NCBI GenBank assembly: GCA_017304655.1
Contig: JAFKLY010000006.1
Span: 124,001 to 188,000, forward strand
Source: Sphingomonas sp.
GTDB taxonomy: Bacteria > Pseudomonadota > Alphaproteobacteria > Sphingomonadales > Sphingomonadaceae
Reading direction: 5' to 3'
Length of the DNA: 64,000 bases
Shown: in pieces, positions 53,567 through 62,685 of the stretch
How positions within the stretch are numbered: position 1 is the stretch's first letter
Layout: each line of letters starts with the position of its first letter
Position numbers and translations under genes: made by a program
The notes under the pieces: generated by a model
What the model was told of the DNA's origin: nothing
Seen by the model: the letters and a program-made list of their open reading frames with translations, nothing else
Databases searched by the model: none

Positions 53567-53700
53567 CCGTACAGCGCGCAAAATCTGTACGGTCATTTGT
53601 ACGGTAAAACGGCCTGTTTTGTCACGTTTGTGAGAATGTCTGTACAGAGATAAATGGCGGATTTCCGCCGTTTCCTGTGCGCTTCGTACAGAAGTACAGA
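53567..53700 (-). repeat. TGTACGG/CCGTACA repeat array C (inverted relative to A and B)
   Basis: CCGTACA at 53567, TGTACGG at 53586 and 53598, TGTACAG at 53641, CGTACA at 53685, and GTACAG near 53694, with a GGCGG/CCGCC hairpin (53656-53669) whose CGGAAATCC core also occurs in arrays A and B. It immediately follows DUF927 at the presumed right end of the island. Confidence 0.6.
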
Positions 53701-53777
53701 TTTGAACCATCAGGAAGATAGGATTGGCGCGCAGCGATCGGAAATCGGTCGCAATCCGTCCGAATTAGCTTGACGAA

Positions 53778-53795
53778 CCGGGCCGAATGGCCCGG
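53778..53795 (+). terminator. hairpin near right end of island
   Basis: CCGGGCC-GAAT-GGCCCGG is a perfect 7-bp stem with 4-base loop, followed by a run of about eleven C and a few T. Possible terminator for the DUF927 transcript, though the T-tract is poor. Confidence 0.35.
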
Positions 53796-54414
53796 CCCCC
53801 CCCCTTTGGGTCCTCCTAAAGCCACTCCCAACGATTGGGGTGCCGGCCCCCGGCGGATTGGCCTGTCAAAAGTGGCGGAAAACCTTGGTTTTTTGGTTGG
53901 GGTTTTGGACTGCACGTAATTAAATTATGCGTTCCGATGATTTATTGCGCCATGCTGGTCATCTGCTGCGCCTCGGTGCAACCATCTGGCGATTGCCGGA
54001 AACATTTGGTGATTCGCGTTTGAGCCCGCCACTCATCGCTTCAGCGATAAAATGGCAACGCTTTAACGCGGTGTTGGGGAGAGTGTGGGGGCAAAAGGAC
54101 TGCCTAACGAAATTTTGAGCTAATTCAGATCGTTGGTGATTTAGTTTGGTTGCAGCCCCCACCATATCGCTATATAACCTATTGGAATAACGAGGCCGTT
54201 TGAAGGTTGGGCAAGCCTTCATTCTTCCGGGTTGGACAAATCGTGCCGGCATTTCGTCATGGCATCTGTCGCGACCGCGGGATCGTCAGCCGAAAAAGCC
54301 GGCTGGCGTCGCTTCTGCATTGACGGCGCTGGCAGGATCAGAGAAAATCTCTCCATAAGAGATATTTCGGGCGGCCGGTCTCCGGTTGAGGCGCCCGTGA
54401 CTGGGAGAAAGGGT
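53796..54414. other. intergenic, presumed island/chromosome boundary
   Basis: No gene with a plausible family. AT content rises around 53,930-54,190. A string GCAGCCCCCACCATATCG at 54148-54165 resembles the tRNA-Tyr end plus flank (CAGCCCCTTCCACCAAATCG) with a 3-base gap and one mismatch; it is a weak candidate for the right attachment site. The AraC gene starts at 54415 with a good GGGAGAAAGG. Confidence 0.3.
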
Positions 54415-55419
54415 ATGGCTGCCGCCCTGCGTTTCTCGACTGAGGGAATGCGACCTAGCGACCGATTGCCGTTCTGGAATGCCGGATCGGTGGCGATCGG
54501 CGGAGTCGAAGCGGATGCGCTGGCGGACTCGCCGTTCAGCGGCACCGTCGTTCGCCGCACGCTCGGTGCCGCGACCGTGTTCGGCATGACCACCACGCCG
54601 CATCGTGCTGCCTGGACGACGCGCCTCATTCGCCGCGCCAGCGCTGAATTGCCGCTACGCCTGTGCTTCCAGCAGCGCGGTCGGACGGTGTTGCTGGGCG
54701 ACGGCGCCGAGCATGTCGTCGGTCCGGGCCATTGGTTCCTGGCCGATGGGCGCCGGCCCTATGTGTCGGTCCATCCTGAGCCTTCGCGCAAGATCGCGCT
54801 GCAAGTGCCGATCGTCCGGTTTGACAAGGCAGAGCGGGATGCGATCCGCCGGATGGCGGGCGGATTTCCGGTCGATGGCGGGATCGCGCGGATGCTGGAG
54901 GCGTGTCTCGACACCGCGCTTGCGGACGAGACGTCTCGCGACGAGCGGCTAGACGGCGATCTCGGTGAGACGTTGATCGATTTCTTCCGCCTGATGATCC
55001 GGGAGAAACAGGCTGAGTCCAGCCCCGCCTCGATGCGCGAACTGACGCAGGACCGCATCCGCTCCTATGTGCGGCGGAACCTGAGCAACCCGGAACTGTC
55101 CGTGGAGATGATCGCGCAGGCGATGAAATGCTCCAAGCGCTACATCCACAAGCTGTTCCGGGGTGATCAGACGATCAGCGAATATATCTGGGCTCTGCGG
55201 CTCGACCAGTGCCGGGCGATCCTGAGCGAGCCGGGGGGCGGCGAGATCACGCTCACCCAGTTGGCCTTCGACAATGGCTTTTCCAGTTCCGCGCATTTCA
55301 GCCGGGCGTTCCGTGATCGGTTCGGCAGGCCGCCACGCGTTTTCCGTGCGGAACGACAGGGCGCCAGTTCGCCGGGAGACAAGATCGCGGCGCGCGAGCG
55401 GACAAGCCAGCCCGCCTGA
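54415..55419 (+). CDS. AraC-family transcriptional regulator
   Basis: 334 residues, GGGAGAAAGGG upstream of the ATG. N-terminal AraC_binding_2-type sensing region (about 10-200; DGAEHVVGPGHWFLADGRRPY), C-terminal double helix-turn-helix (LSVEMIAQAMKCSKRYIHKLFRGDQTISEYI and ITLTQLAFDNGFSSSAHFSRAFRDRFGRPPR). Likely regulates the following genes for aromatic or stilbene-type substrates, by position only. Confidence 0.9.
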   Translation: MAAALRFSTEGMRPSDRLPFWNAGSVAIGGVEADALADSPFSGTVVRRTLGAATVFGMTTTPHRAAWTTRLIRRASAELPLRLCFQQRGRTVLLGDGAEHVVGPGHWFLADGRRPYVSVHPEPSRKIALQVPIVRFDKAERDAIRRMAGGFPVDGGIARMLEACLDTALADETSRDERLDGDLGETLIDFFRLMIREKQAESSPASMRELTQDRIRSYVRRNLSNPELSVEMIAQAMKCSKRYIHKLFRGDQTISEYIWALRLDQCRAILSEPGGGEITLTQLAFDNGFSSSAHFSRAFRDRFGRPPRVFRAERQGASSPGDKIAARERTSQPA

Positions 55420-55456
55420 ACGCGCTACTATGCGGCAAGATCAAACGGAGGGAAGG

Positions 55457-56374
55457 ATGCGGACAAGACTGGCCGGCGCCATAGCGGCGCTGACGATGGT
55501 GATGGCGCCGGGCACGGCCGGGGCGCAAGGCACCTGCGACAAGAGCTGCCTTGAACAGATCGTGGCGCGTTATCGCGCCGCCTATCTGGCGCATGATCCG
55601 GCGGCCGCGCCCTTTGCGGCGACCGTGCGGTTCACGGAGAACAATGTCGAAATGCCGTTCCCCGATGGCAGCTGGGATACGGTGACGGAAGAGGTCGGCA
55701 CGCCGTTGATCCTCTCCGATCCGTCGAGCGGACAGGCGGCGATTTTCACTGGCATCATGCAGAGCGAGATACCGGGCTTCCTGGCTGTCCGCCTGCGGAT
55801 CAAGGACCGCAAGATCACGGAAGTGGAGCATATGCTCTCCACCCGTCGCAACCTGAGTTCACCGCCGACGCCGTTCGAGGACCCGCATGGGTTCCGCCGA
55901 CCGGCCGATCGATCTGCGGTTGTGCCGGAGGCCGACCGCAATACGCGTGAGGAACTCACCCGGCTGGGCGATGGCTACTTCCAGACGCTCGAGAACAACA
56001 CTGGCGAGATTCGTAACACGCGCTTCTCGCCCGATGCCGTGCGCTACGAGAATGGCATGATCTTCCGTGACATCGAGAAGGGCTTCAAGCTCGGCACCTA
56101 TGCCTTCAACAACAAGGTCCGGCGCGTGCCGGTGCTGGTCGACGAGGTGCGCGGCATCTCGCTGTTCCGGGGCTTCATCGATCACAAGGGCGTGATGGCC
56201 GATTACAAGCTGACCGACGGAAGCTGGCGCAAGTCCATCTTCCGCGAGCCGCATAGCTGGGCGTTCCTGGAGATGTTCAAGATCAGGGGTGGGATGATCA
56301 CCGGCGTGGAAGCGACATTCATCGGCACCTCCTACAATCAGGTTTCGCCATGGGGGCCAGGCAACGGCAAGTGA
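55457..56374 (+). CDS. secreted protein, unknown (NTF2-like in part)
   Basis: 305 residues with GGAGGGAAGG before the ATG. Signal peptide (LAGAIAALTMVMAPGTAGAQ). After a Cys pair (GTCDKSCLEQ) comes a SnoaL/NTF2-like first part (IVARYRAAYLAHDPAAAPFAA), and a second, similar part (REELTRLGDGYFQTLENNTGEI). Possibly two cone-shaped domains. Periplasmic; may bind a hydrophobic catabolic substrate. Confidence 0.65.
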   Translation: MRTRLAGAIAALTMVMAPGTAGAQGTCDKSCLEQIVARYRAAYLAHDPAAAPFAATVRFTENNVEMPFPDGSWDTVTEEVGTPLILSDPSSGQAAIFTGIMQSEIPGFLAVRLRIKDRKITEVEHMLSTRRNLSSPPTPFEDPHGFRRPADRSAVVPEADRNTREELTRLGDGYFQTLENNTGEIRNTRFSPDAVRYENGMIFRDIEKGFKLGTYAFNNKVRRVPVLVDEVRGISLFRGFIDHKGVMADYKLTDGSWRKSIFREPHSWAFLEMFKIRGGMITGVEATFIGTSYNQVSPWGPGNGK

Positions 56375-56407
56375 CAGGGGAGCGCTGAGCCGGCTGCGCG
56401 TGCCGGC

Positions 56408-58054
56408 TCAGCCTTCGACGAGATTGCCAAGTGTCTCCCGCGCCAGCCGTGCCGGGTCGCTCTCCAACCGGCAGGTGCGGTCGAGGATCATCGTGGATCG
56501 GCTCGCGCGCTCATAGGCCGGCCAGTCGGGCAGGCCGCTCGCCGCGTCATTGGGATTACCCGTCGCGGCAAAGGCGACCCATGCCCGGCTCATCCGGGCC
56601 GCAAGTTGTGCCGGCTCCTCGCCGTCGCCGACCAGCACGCGAGCACCAGCGGTGCCGTCGAGAATGAACGGCGTTTCGAGCGTATGCAGCGCGCCGAGCT
56701 TGCCGCCCAGCGCCGGGCTCTGGAAATCAAGGCGATAGAGCCAGGCGGGGGCGCCGGTCTTGCGCTCGGCCTGCGCAACGATCGGAGCCTGGATCGAATA
56801 ATCGGTGAAGAGTTGCAGATAGCGTCGCGCTGGGGATGCCTCGGGCATTGCCTGGGCATAAAGCGCCAACACCGCCTCGGTGCGCTCGCCCAGAAACGCC
56901 CGCGCGCGGCTGGCCGCGCCGGCCTCGTCCAGCGTGAAGGCGGCCGGATCATTGCCCCAGAAGAAGCTCATTTCCTGCCCGTTCGATCCGATCAGCATCG
57001 GGATGTCGCGGGTCTCGGGTGCGGCCTCCGGTGAAAAGGGATGGTGAGGGAGCAGTTGCGGATCGAGCACCGGCGCAAAGCAGGAGAGATGAGCGAAATT
57101 GCGCGGCGGCAGGTCGGCGGCGACAGCATGATAACCGCCGAGTAATTGCGCGACGGGGATGGTGCGCAGACGGCTCCAGTCGGTTCGGGGGATGCCGAGC
57201 CGGTGGAGCAGCCGATCGGTCGCGTCCGCCGCCACGTCGCGCTCCATGAAGCGCAGGGCCGGGCCGGACTGCACACCGGCGCGGTGCAACAGCCCCCGCG
57301 CGCGCGGACTCGCCATGAGGAAGGTCGTCTTCATCCCGCCGCCGGATGTACCGAACACCATGACGCGGGAAGGATCGCCGCCGAACCGCTCGATATTGTC
57401 GCGCACCCATTCGAGCGCGGCGATGATGTCCAGCATGCCGGCATTGCCGCTATGAGCGAAGTCGGCGCCACCAAGCTCGGCCAGGTGGGAATAGCCAAAG
57501 GCATTGAGGCGGTGATTGATACTGACGAACACGACGTCGCCGCGCGCGGCGAGCCGACTGCCATCGACCGTGGAGCCGGAGCCGCCATAAAAGAAGCCGC
57601 CATGGAGCGAGACCATCACCGGGCGTTTGCGGCCATCGGCAAGGCCACTCGTCCAGACGTTGAGGAACAGGCAGTCCTCCGATTCCGGCGGTGGCGGCGG
57701 GGGAGGTGGTGCGCCCTCCGGCCGGGGGATCTGCGCCAGAATGACATAAGGCGGGCCGGGCGGCGGATTGGGATTGGACTGGGGCGCGCTTGCCCCAAAG
57801 GCGTTCGCATCGACCACGCCGGTCCACGGTTCCGGCGCGACCGGCGGCATGAAGCGCTCGGCGCGGGCATAACGGATGCCGCGAAAACAGATAACGTCGC
57901 CTTGCCGCACGCCGCGGAGGCTGCCGTGGCGGGTCTGCGCGATCGGATCGGTCTGGTGCATGGCGAGGACTTTCGAGGGAAGCAGGGGAAGTGTGGCGGC
58001 CGCCGCCATCATCCCGAGCGCGCCGCGCCGGTCATGGCCTTGCTCTGGATGCAT
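56408..58054 (-). CDS. secreted type B carboxylesterase
   Basis: 548 residues. Twin-Arg-like signal (DRRGALGMMAAAATLPLLPS). The carboxylesterase fold is clear: CFRGIRYARAERF, SEDCLFLNVWTSG, VMVSLHGGFFYGGSGS (oxyanion), nucleophile FGTSGGG, a later acidic residue, and the His near LGALHTLETPF. Has a Pro-rich insertion (GAPPPPPPPP). Predicted to hydrolyse esters outside the cytoplasm, perhaps feeding the carotenoid oxygenase pathway. Confidence 0.88.
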   Translation of the reverse strand: MHPEQGHDRRGALGMMAAAATLPLLPSKVLAMHQTDPIAQTRHGSLRGVRQGDVICFRGIRYARAERFMPPVAPEPWTGVVDANAFGASAPQSNPNPPPGPPYVILAQIPRPEGAPPPPPPPPESEDCLFLNVWTSGLADGRKRPVMVSLHGGFFYGGSGSTVDGSRLAARGDVVFVSINHRLNAFGYSHLAELGGADFAHSGNAGMLDIIAALEWVRDNIERFGGDPSRVMVFGTSGGGMKTTFLMASPRARGLLHRAGVQSGPALRFMERDVAADATDRLLHRLGIPRTDWSRLRTIPVAQLLGGYHAVAADLPPRNFAHLSCFAPVLDPQLLPHHPFSPEAAPETRDIPMLIGSNGQEMSFFWGNDPAAFTLDEAGAASRARAFLGERTEAVLALYAQAMPEASPARRYLQLFTDYSIQAPIVAQAERKTGAPAWLYRLDFQSPALGGKLGALHTLETPFILDGTAGARVLVGDGEEPAQLAARMSRAWVAFAATGNPNDAASGLPDWPAYERASRSTMILDRTCRLESDPARLARETLGNLVEG

Positions 58055-58229
58055 GATGACGTCCTCCCGTTCCTCGCCAGCCTAATGACCCGCGCAAGCC
58101 GGCAATTTATCCGGAGCGAACACTGCTTCGCATGGCGGCGAACTGGCAAGGCCGCCGCGCGCTGGTCCGCAACATTCCGGTCGACTTTGCCCGACACTGT
58201 TGCCAAGTCGCGGCGGGCAGACGGCGCAC

Positions 58230-58691
58230 ATGAGGCTGGATTTGGGACGCACGGAGGATCTCAAGGCGAAGGGGCTGGACCTGGGGGGGCTGGATGGCAC
58301 CTTCGGCTTCCTGCTGCATGCCGCCTGGCGCGATGCGGCGCGGACCTTCGCCGAGCATTTCGCCGAGACCGGGATCACACCGCTCGGCTACTCGATCCTG
58401 CTTCTCATCGCGCGAAATCCGGGCTGTGCGCCGGGTGACCTGTGCGAGATCATGGGCGTGACCTCCAACAACATGACCCGGCTGATCGACGATCTGAGCA
58501 GGCGTAGCCTCATCGAGCGCACGGTCCATGCGGCCGACCGGCGCGCGCGTCGCCTGCAACTGACGGCGCAAGGCGCAGCCACGCTTGAAGGGCTGCGGGC
58601 GCGGCACGCGGCCTATGAGGCCGATTTCAACGATCGCATCGGCGCCGAGCGGATCGACCGGCTTTGCGAGATCCTGCGGCATTTCGACTGA
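58230..58691 (+). CDS. MarR-family regulator
   Basis: 153 residues from the ATG at 58230. Winged helix with ITPLGYSILLLIARNPGCAPGDLCEIMGVTSNNMTRLIDDLSRRSLIERTVHAADRRARRLQLT arranged in the usual helices and wing; typical MarR length. Divergent from the esterase and upstream of the oxygenase gene, hence a likely local repressor. Confidence 0.85.
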   Translation: MRLDLGRTEDLKAKGLDLGGLDGTFGFLLHAAWRDAARTFAEHFAETGITPLGYSILLLIARNPGCAPGDLCEIMGVTSNNMTRLIDDLSRRSLIERTVHAADRRARRLQLTAQGAATLEGLRARHAAYEADFNDRIGAERIDRLCEILRHFD

Positions 58692-58796
58692 GCGCGGCGC
58701 CTCTCGCCTGTTCCCGGCAATGCAAATCGTGATGCGCCGCCAGTAAAGAGACTGGTCCCCTGCGCGCCTAAACATGGTCGCAGAGAAAGGGAGGAT

Positions 58797-59111
58797 GTGG
58801 TGGCAGAGGATTGCGAGGGCGTGCGCGGCGCGAACGAGGCGCCGGTCGGTCGCCTGAGGGCCAATCGACGACAGATGCTGCTTGGTGCTTCCTTTGGCGC
58901 CCTTTTCGCGGGCCTGTGTGTGACGGCGCCGGCGCCGGCACGGATGCTGCCGTCGCGCGGGGGCAGCGTCCTGTCCTTCCATCGCGACGAGCCCTGGGTC
59001 GACCCTGCCGGTGTCGCCAGCCCTTATCATCCGCCGCATGGCGCGCGCGGCGGTGCGGCGCTGGCCGGGCTGAGCGACGAGGCTCTGCGTCGGCTGGATT
59101 GTTATCTGTAA
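58797..59111 (+). CDS. small Tat-signal protein upstream of carotenoid oxygenase
   Basis: 104 residues starting at GTG after AGGGAGGAT. NRRQMLLGASFGALFAGLCV is a twin-arginine-type signal. The rest is short (FHRDEPWVDPAGVASPYHPP; LAGLSDEALRRLDCYL) and looks like a small extracytoplasmic subunit, but I do not know the family. 46 bases before the oxygenase gene, so likely one transcript. Confidence 0.55.
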   Translation: MVAEDCEGVRGANEAPVGRLRANRRQMLLGASFGALFAGLCVTAPAPARMLPSRGGSVLSFHRDEPWVDPAGVASPYHPPHGARGGAALAGLSDEALRRLDCYL

Positions 59112-59157
59112 CCTGTAACCCGCCGGTTTGACCCGGCCCATTTCTGGAGGACTGCAA

Positions 59158-60645
59158 GTGGTCGACTTCACTGCCGATCCGGCAAAGCGCGGCTTCTTCA
59201 CGCCGCAGCGCTTCGATGCGGAGCTTCTGGACTGCGAAGTGCAGGGCAAGCTGCCGGCCGATCTGGAAGGAACCTTCGTCCGTCTGGGCGGGGAATGGTA
59301 TTATCCGCCGAAATTTCCGGACGACGCGATGCTCAATTCGGATGGCTATGTCAGTGCCTTCCGGTTCAAGGACGGGCGCGTCTCGTTCAAGGGGCGCTAT
59401 GTCCAGACGCCGCGCTTCAAGGCCAATCTCAAGGCCGGCAAGCAGCTCTTCGGCTATTATCGCAATCGCTTCACCGATGATCCGAGCGTGCGCCAACTGG
59501 ACGGCACCGTCTCCAACACGACGCCGCTGGTCCATGCCGGTAAGCTCTTCACGCTCAAGGAGGATGCGCTCCCTTATGAGATCGATCCCGTCACGCTTGA
59601 GACGATCGGCCCGTGGGACTTTCACGGCAAGTACAAGAGCCTGACCTTCACGGCCCACCCCAAGCTCGATCCGCGCACGGGCGAGATGATCGCTTATGGC
59701 TATGAGGCGACCGGCCCGGCCTCCAAGGACGTCTTCGTCTACACCATCGACAAGGCGGGCCATGTGACGCACGAGGCGCGCTTCGAGGTGCCCTATGTCT
59801 CGGTGATGCATGACATAGCGCTGACCGAGAAGCACATCCTCTTCCCCTTCGCCGGCTATGTGACCAGCATGGAGCGGTTGCAGGCGGGGAAGGTCCACTG
59901 GGGCTGGGACAAGACCAAGCCGAGCTACATCGGCATCCTCCCGCGCGACGGCAGCGGCAAGGAGATCCGCTGGTTCAAGGGGCCGGAGCGGTGCATGATG
60001 CACACGTTCAACGCGCAGACGATCGGCAACAAGGTGATCCTCCATGCGCCGTTCTACGATTCCAATTTCTTCCCCTTCTTCCCCAATGTCGATGGCTCGC
60101 CCTGGGACCCGAGCCGGGCCAAGGCCTATGTCCGCCGCCTGACCTTCGACCTCAACTCGAAGAAGGACACATGGGAGGAGGAAATCCTCTTCCCCACGCC
60201 GATCGGCGATCTGGGACGGATCGACCCGCGCCATCTCGGGCAGGACATCCGCTATTGCTACACCGGCTTTGCCGACCCCACCCGGCCGTTCGACGAGGCA
60301 CGCGGCGGCAATCTGCGCGGACGCGTGACCAACAGCTACGGCCGGTTCGATCTGCATGCGAACAAGCTCGATCGCTACTTCGCCGGCGAGACGCACAGCC
60401 TGCAGGAATGCTGCTTCATTCCCCGCAGTGCCAATGCGCCCGAAGGGGACGGCTATCTGATCGGCGTCGCGTCCAACTATGCCGAGATGCGCTCCGAACT
60501 GGTCGTGGTCGATGCGCAGCGGCTGGAGGACGGCGAGATCGCGCGGGTCATCCTGCCGTTCCGCGCCGGGCCGCAGGTCCATGGCATCTGGGTGCGCCCG
60601 GATGAACTGCCGCCATTCCCGCGTGCGCCAGGCATCGACGCCTGA
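59158..60645 (+). CDS. carotenoid oxygenase / lignostilbene dioxygenase
   Basis: 495 residues from a GTG at 59158 with GGAGGA upstream. Non-haem Fe(II) dioxygenase that cleaves C=C bonds of carotenoids or stilbenes. The four iron histidines are in FTAHPKLDP, VMHDIALTEKH, CMMHTFNAQ and QVHGIWV. No signal peptide, so cytoplasmic. The neighbours (esterase, NTF2-like, monooxygenase) suggest a phenylpropanoid or stilbene-type substrate; the exact one is not readable. Confidence 0.9.
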   Translation: MVDFTADPAKRGFFTPQRFDAELLDCEVQGKLPADLEGTFVRLGGEWYYPPKFPDDAMLNSDGYVSAFRFKDGRVSFKGRYVQTPRFKANLKAGKQLFGYYRNRFTDDPSVRQLDGTVSNTTPLVHAGKLFTLKEDALPYEIDPVTLETIGPWDFHGKYKSLTFTAHPKLDPRTGEMIAYGYEATGPASKDVFVYTIDKAGHVTHEARFEVPYVSVMHDIALTEKHILFPFAGYVTSMERLQAGKVHWGWDKTKPSYIGILPRDGSGKEIRWFKGPERCMMHTFNAQTIGNKVILHAPFYDSNFFPFFPNVDGSPWDPSRAKAYVRRLTFDLNSKKDTWEEEILFPTPIGDLGRIDPRHLGQDIRYCYTGFADPTRPFDEARGGNLRGRVTNSYGRFDLHANKLDRYFAGETHSLQECCFIPRSANAPEGDGYLIGVASNYAEMRSELVVVDAQRLEDGEIARVILPFRAGPQVHGIWVRPDELPPFPRAPGIDA

Positions 60646-60680
60646 GAAACGCCTCGTCGAAACAAGAAGGAGAGGAAAAC

Positions 60681-61253
60681 ATGTCCATCATCGGAAAAGC
60701 GGGTGCCCTCTGCACGCTCGCCCTGGCCTGGGCAATGCCGGCCGGCGCCAAGGATCTGTCACCGCAGGATTATGCCGTTGCGCGGGCCGAGATCGTCAAC
60801 CTGTCGAACCGGCTGATGATCGCGTCCGACGCGCGGGACGCGGACACCTATGCCGCGAGCTTTGCCAAGGATGGCGTGCTCAACTGGATCGGCGGGATTG
60901 AGCATGGCCGCGAGGAAATCCGCCAGGCGATTGCCGAGTGGCGCGCCAAGCTCGCGGCGCCGCCGACCGACGCGACATCGCAGCCGCGCACGCGCCACTT
61001 CGTGCTGAACCACGACATCACGATCGCGCCGGACGGCAGGACCGGCAAGGGCCTCGTCTACTGGTTCGCGCTGACCAACCGTACGCCGCAGAAGGATGTG
61101 CAGGTCCTCTATTTCGGCCATGTCGTGGAATATTATGTGAAGGAGGACGGCAAGTGGCTGTTCTCCAAGCGCGAGGTGTTCAACGAATCGCTGCAGAACC
61201 GCGCGCTCTTCTATCCCGATCTGGGCGAAAAGGACCCGCGCACGACACCCTGA
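60681..61253 (+). CDS. secreted SnoaL/NTF2-like protein
   Basis: 190 residues. Signal peptide (AGALCTLALAWAMPAGAK). SnoaL-like fold: RAEIVNLSNRLMIASDARDADTYAASFAKDGVLNWIGGIEHGREEIRQAI and RHFVLNHDITIAPDGRTGKGLVYW. AGGAGAGG upstream. Follows the carotenoid oxygenase; may be a periplasmic binding or isomerase-like partner. Confidence 0.8.
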   Translation: MSIIGKAGALCTLALAWAMPAGAKDLSPQDYAVARAEIVNLSNRLMIASDARDADTYAASFAKDGVLNWIGGIEHGREEIRQAIAEWRAKLAAPPTDATSQPRTRHFVLNHDITIAPDGRTGKGLVYWFALTNRTPQKDVQVLYFGHVVEYYVKEDGKWLFSKREVFNESLQNRALFYPDLGEKDPRTTP

Positions 61254-61611
61254 GCGCGCCGTAACCGCGCCGGTCCAACAGCGCGGCGCCTGCCGGAAGT
61301 TCACGAAGTTCACGACACGGGGGGTGTGAACTTCCGTTTCCGTGACCTTTCGCGGGCCGCTGGTCAGGCGGGCGCCGGAGTCCGTCCCGGCGAGCTTGCG
61401 CTGTCGGGGGTGGGGAGAGTTGCACTGAGAAAGAGCCAGGTCTTGTGCCGGAGCCTGTCGCCTAAGAAATTGTGGCGGCGTTCAATGGCGTGCCATCGCG
61501 GACCGGGTGTAGGACAGCGAAAAATCGAGGCCGATGGGTACGGAGCCACGTGATGCCCGGCCCTGAGGGGCACGCAGGCCGCCTTCGCGCGGATGCAGGA
61601 AGCGCTGACGA
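61254..61611. other. intergenic with GAAGTTCAC repeat
   Basis: No gene seen. GAAGTTCAC occurs twice in tandem (61296-61304, 61305-61313) and inverted GTGAACTTCC at 61326-61335 forms a 10-bp stem with 61295-61304. It lies between convergent genes and may act as a terminator or repeat element. The rest shows no structure. Confidence 0.4.
61295..61335. repeat. GAAGTTCAC direct and inverted repeat
   Basis: GGAAGTTCAC / GAAGTTCAC / GTGAACTTCC: tandem copies and one inverted copy, with potential to fold. A convergent-gene position makes a bidirectional terminator plausible. Confidence 0.5.
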
Positions 61612-62589
61612 TCAGAAAGGGACGGGCGCCATGCCCTCGTCCAGCGCAGCTTCATAGACCGCGCGGGCACTGGCCAGGTCCTGCACGATATGGCCGAGCG
61701 ACTTGTAGACCGTCACGTCCTCCGCCGTGCGGCGGCCCGGCACGGTGCCGGCCAGAACCTCGCCGATCTCGCCGAGAAAATGCGCCTCGTCGATCAGGCC
61801 CGCCTCGCGCGCGTGGACAAACTCGGCGCCCTGCGCGAGCACGCCGGCGCGATGATCGCCGAAGAAACGGGCGCGCTGCACCAGCGCGTCGTCGATCTCG
61901 CGCGGACCGAGGATGCTCGATCCCACGATGTTGAGATGGGTGCCCGGTGCGATCTCCGGCCCGGCGAGCAGCGGTTCGACGGCACCGGTGGCGGTGCAGA
62001 CGATCTGCGCATCCGCCACGCACGCGGCCGGGCTGGCGCTGGTGCTGGCGGCGCAGCCCTGTGTCTGCTCGATCCAGCGGGCAAAATCCTGCGCTTTCGC
62101 CGCGTCGCGACCCCAGACGCGCACATGGCTGATCGGACGGACGACGCGCATTGCCGTGACATGGGCATGGGCCTGCTCGCCATAGCCCAGGACGGCAAGG
62201 GTGGAGGCATCCGGATTGGCCAGCGCATCGGTCGCCAGCGCACTTGCGGCAGCAGTGCGGATCGCCGTGACTTCGCCGGCATGGACGAGCGCGACCAGCC
62301 GGCTGTCGGACGGATCGAACAGCATGATGCCGCCCTGATGGGACTGCTTGCCGCGCCCGCGATTGGCAGGGTCGACGCCGATGATCTTCGCGCCGAACAG
62401 ATCGCTGCCGCCCAGCGCGCCGGGCATCACGCCGAACAGTCGCCCATTGTCGAGCGGCATCACCTGCCGGAGCACCTGCCGCGTTTCCCCCTGCGACAGG
62501 GCGATCATCGCCGCGCGCATGATCGTGACGCAGCGTGCTATCGGCAGCAGCCGGCGGACCGTTTCGGCGTCGATCACCAGCAGCGACAT
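61612..62589 (-). CDS. ornithine cyclodeaminase / mu-crystallin family protein
   Basis: 325 residues. NAD-binding Rossmann fold with TLAVLGYGEQAHAHVTAMRVVRPISHVRVWGR, preceded by RLVALVHAGEVTAIRTAAASALAT, and followed by CTATGAVEPLLAG and LNIVGSSILGPREIDDAL. Family members include ornithine cyclodeaminase and ketimine reductases. Downstream of the FAD monooxygenase on the same strand; substrate unknown. Confidence 0.88.
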   Translation of the reverse strand: MSLLVIDAETVRRLLPIARCVTIMRAAMIALSQGETRQVLRQVMPLDNGRLFGVMPGALGGSDLFGAKIIGVDPANRGRGKQSHQGGIMLFDPSDSRLVALVHAGEVTAIRTAAASALATDALANPDASTLAVLGYGEQAHAHVTAMRVVRPISHVRVWGRDAAKAQDFARWIEQTQGCAASTSASPAACVADAQIVCTATGAVEPLLAGPEIAPGTHLNIVGSSILGPREIDDALVQRARFFGDHRAGVLAQGAEFVHAREAGLIDEAHFLGEIGEVLAGTVPGRRTAEDVTVYKSLGHIVQDLASARAVYEAALDEGMAPVPF

Positions 62590-62685
62590 TCGGCCTTCCC
62601 CCTTGCAGATGGCGCAACGCCCCCTCGCTAGCGGCTCGCGCAGGCGGAGGCGAGAGGCGATTGCGCCTTTGGGGGTGAGCCGGGG

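Noticed and set aside
53796..54231. CRISPR array or phage gene in the 0.6-kb gap
   Set aside because: No regularly spaced direct repeats; short ORFs have no family features.
58768..60582. 604-codon minus-strand ORF opposite the carotenoid oxygenase
   Set aside because: Shadow of the oxygenase, which has all four iron histidines in its own frame.
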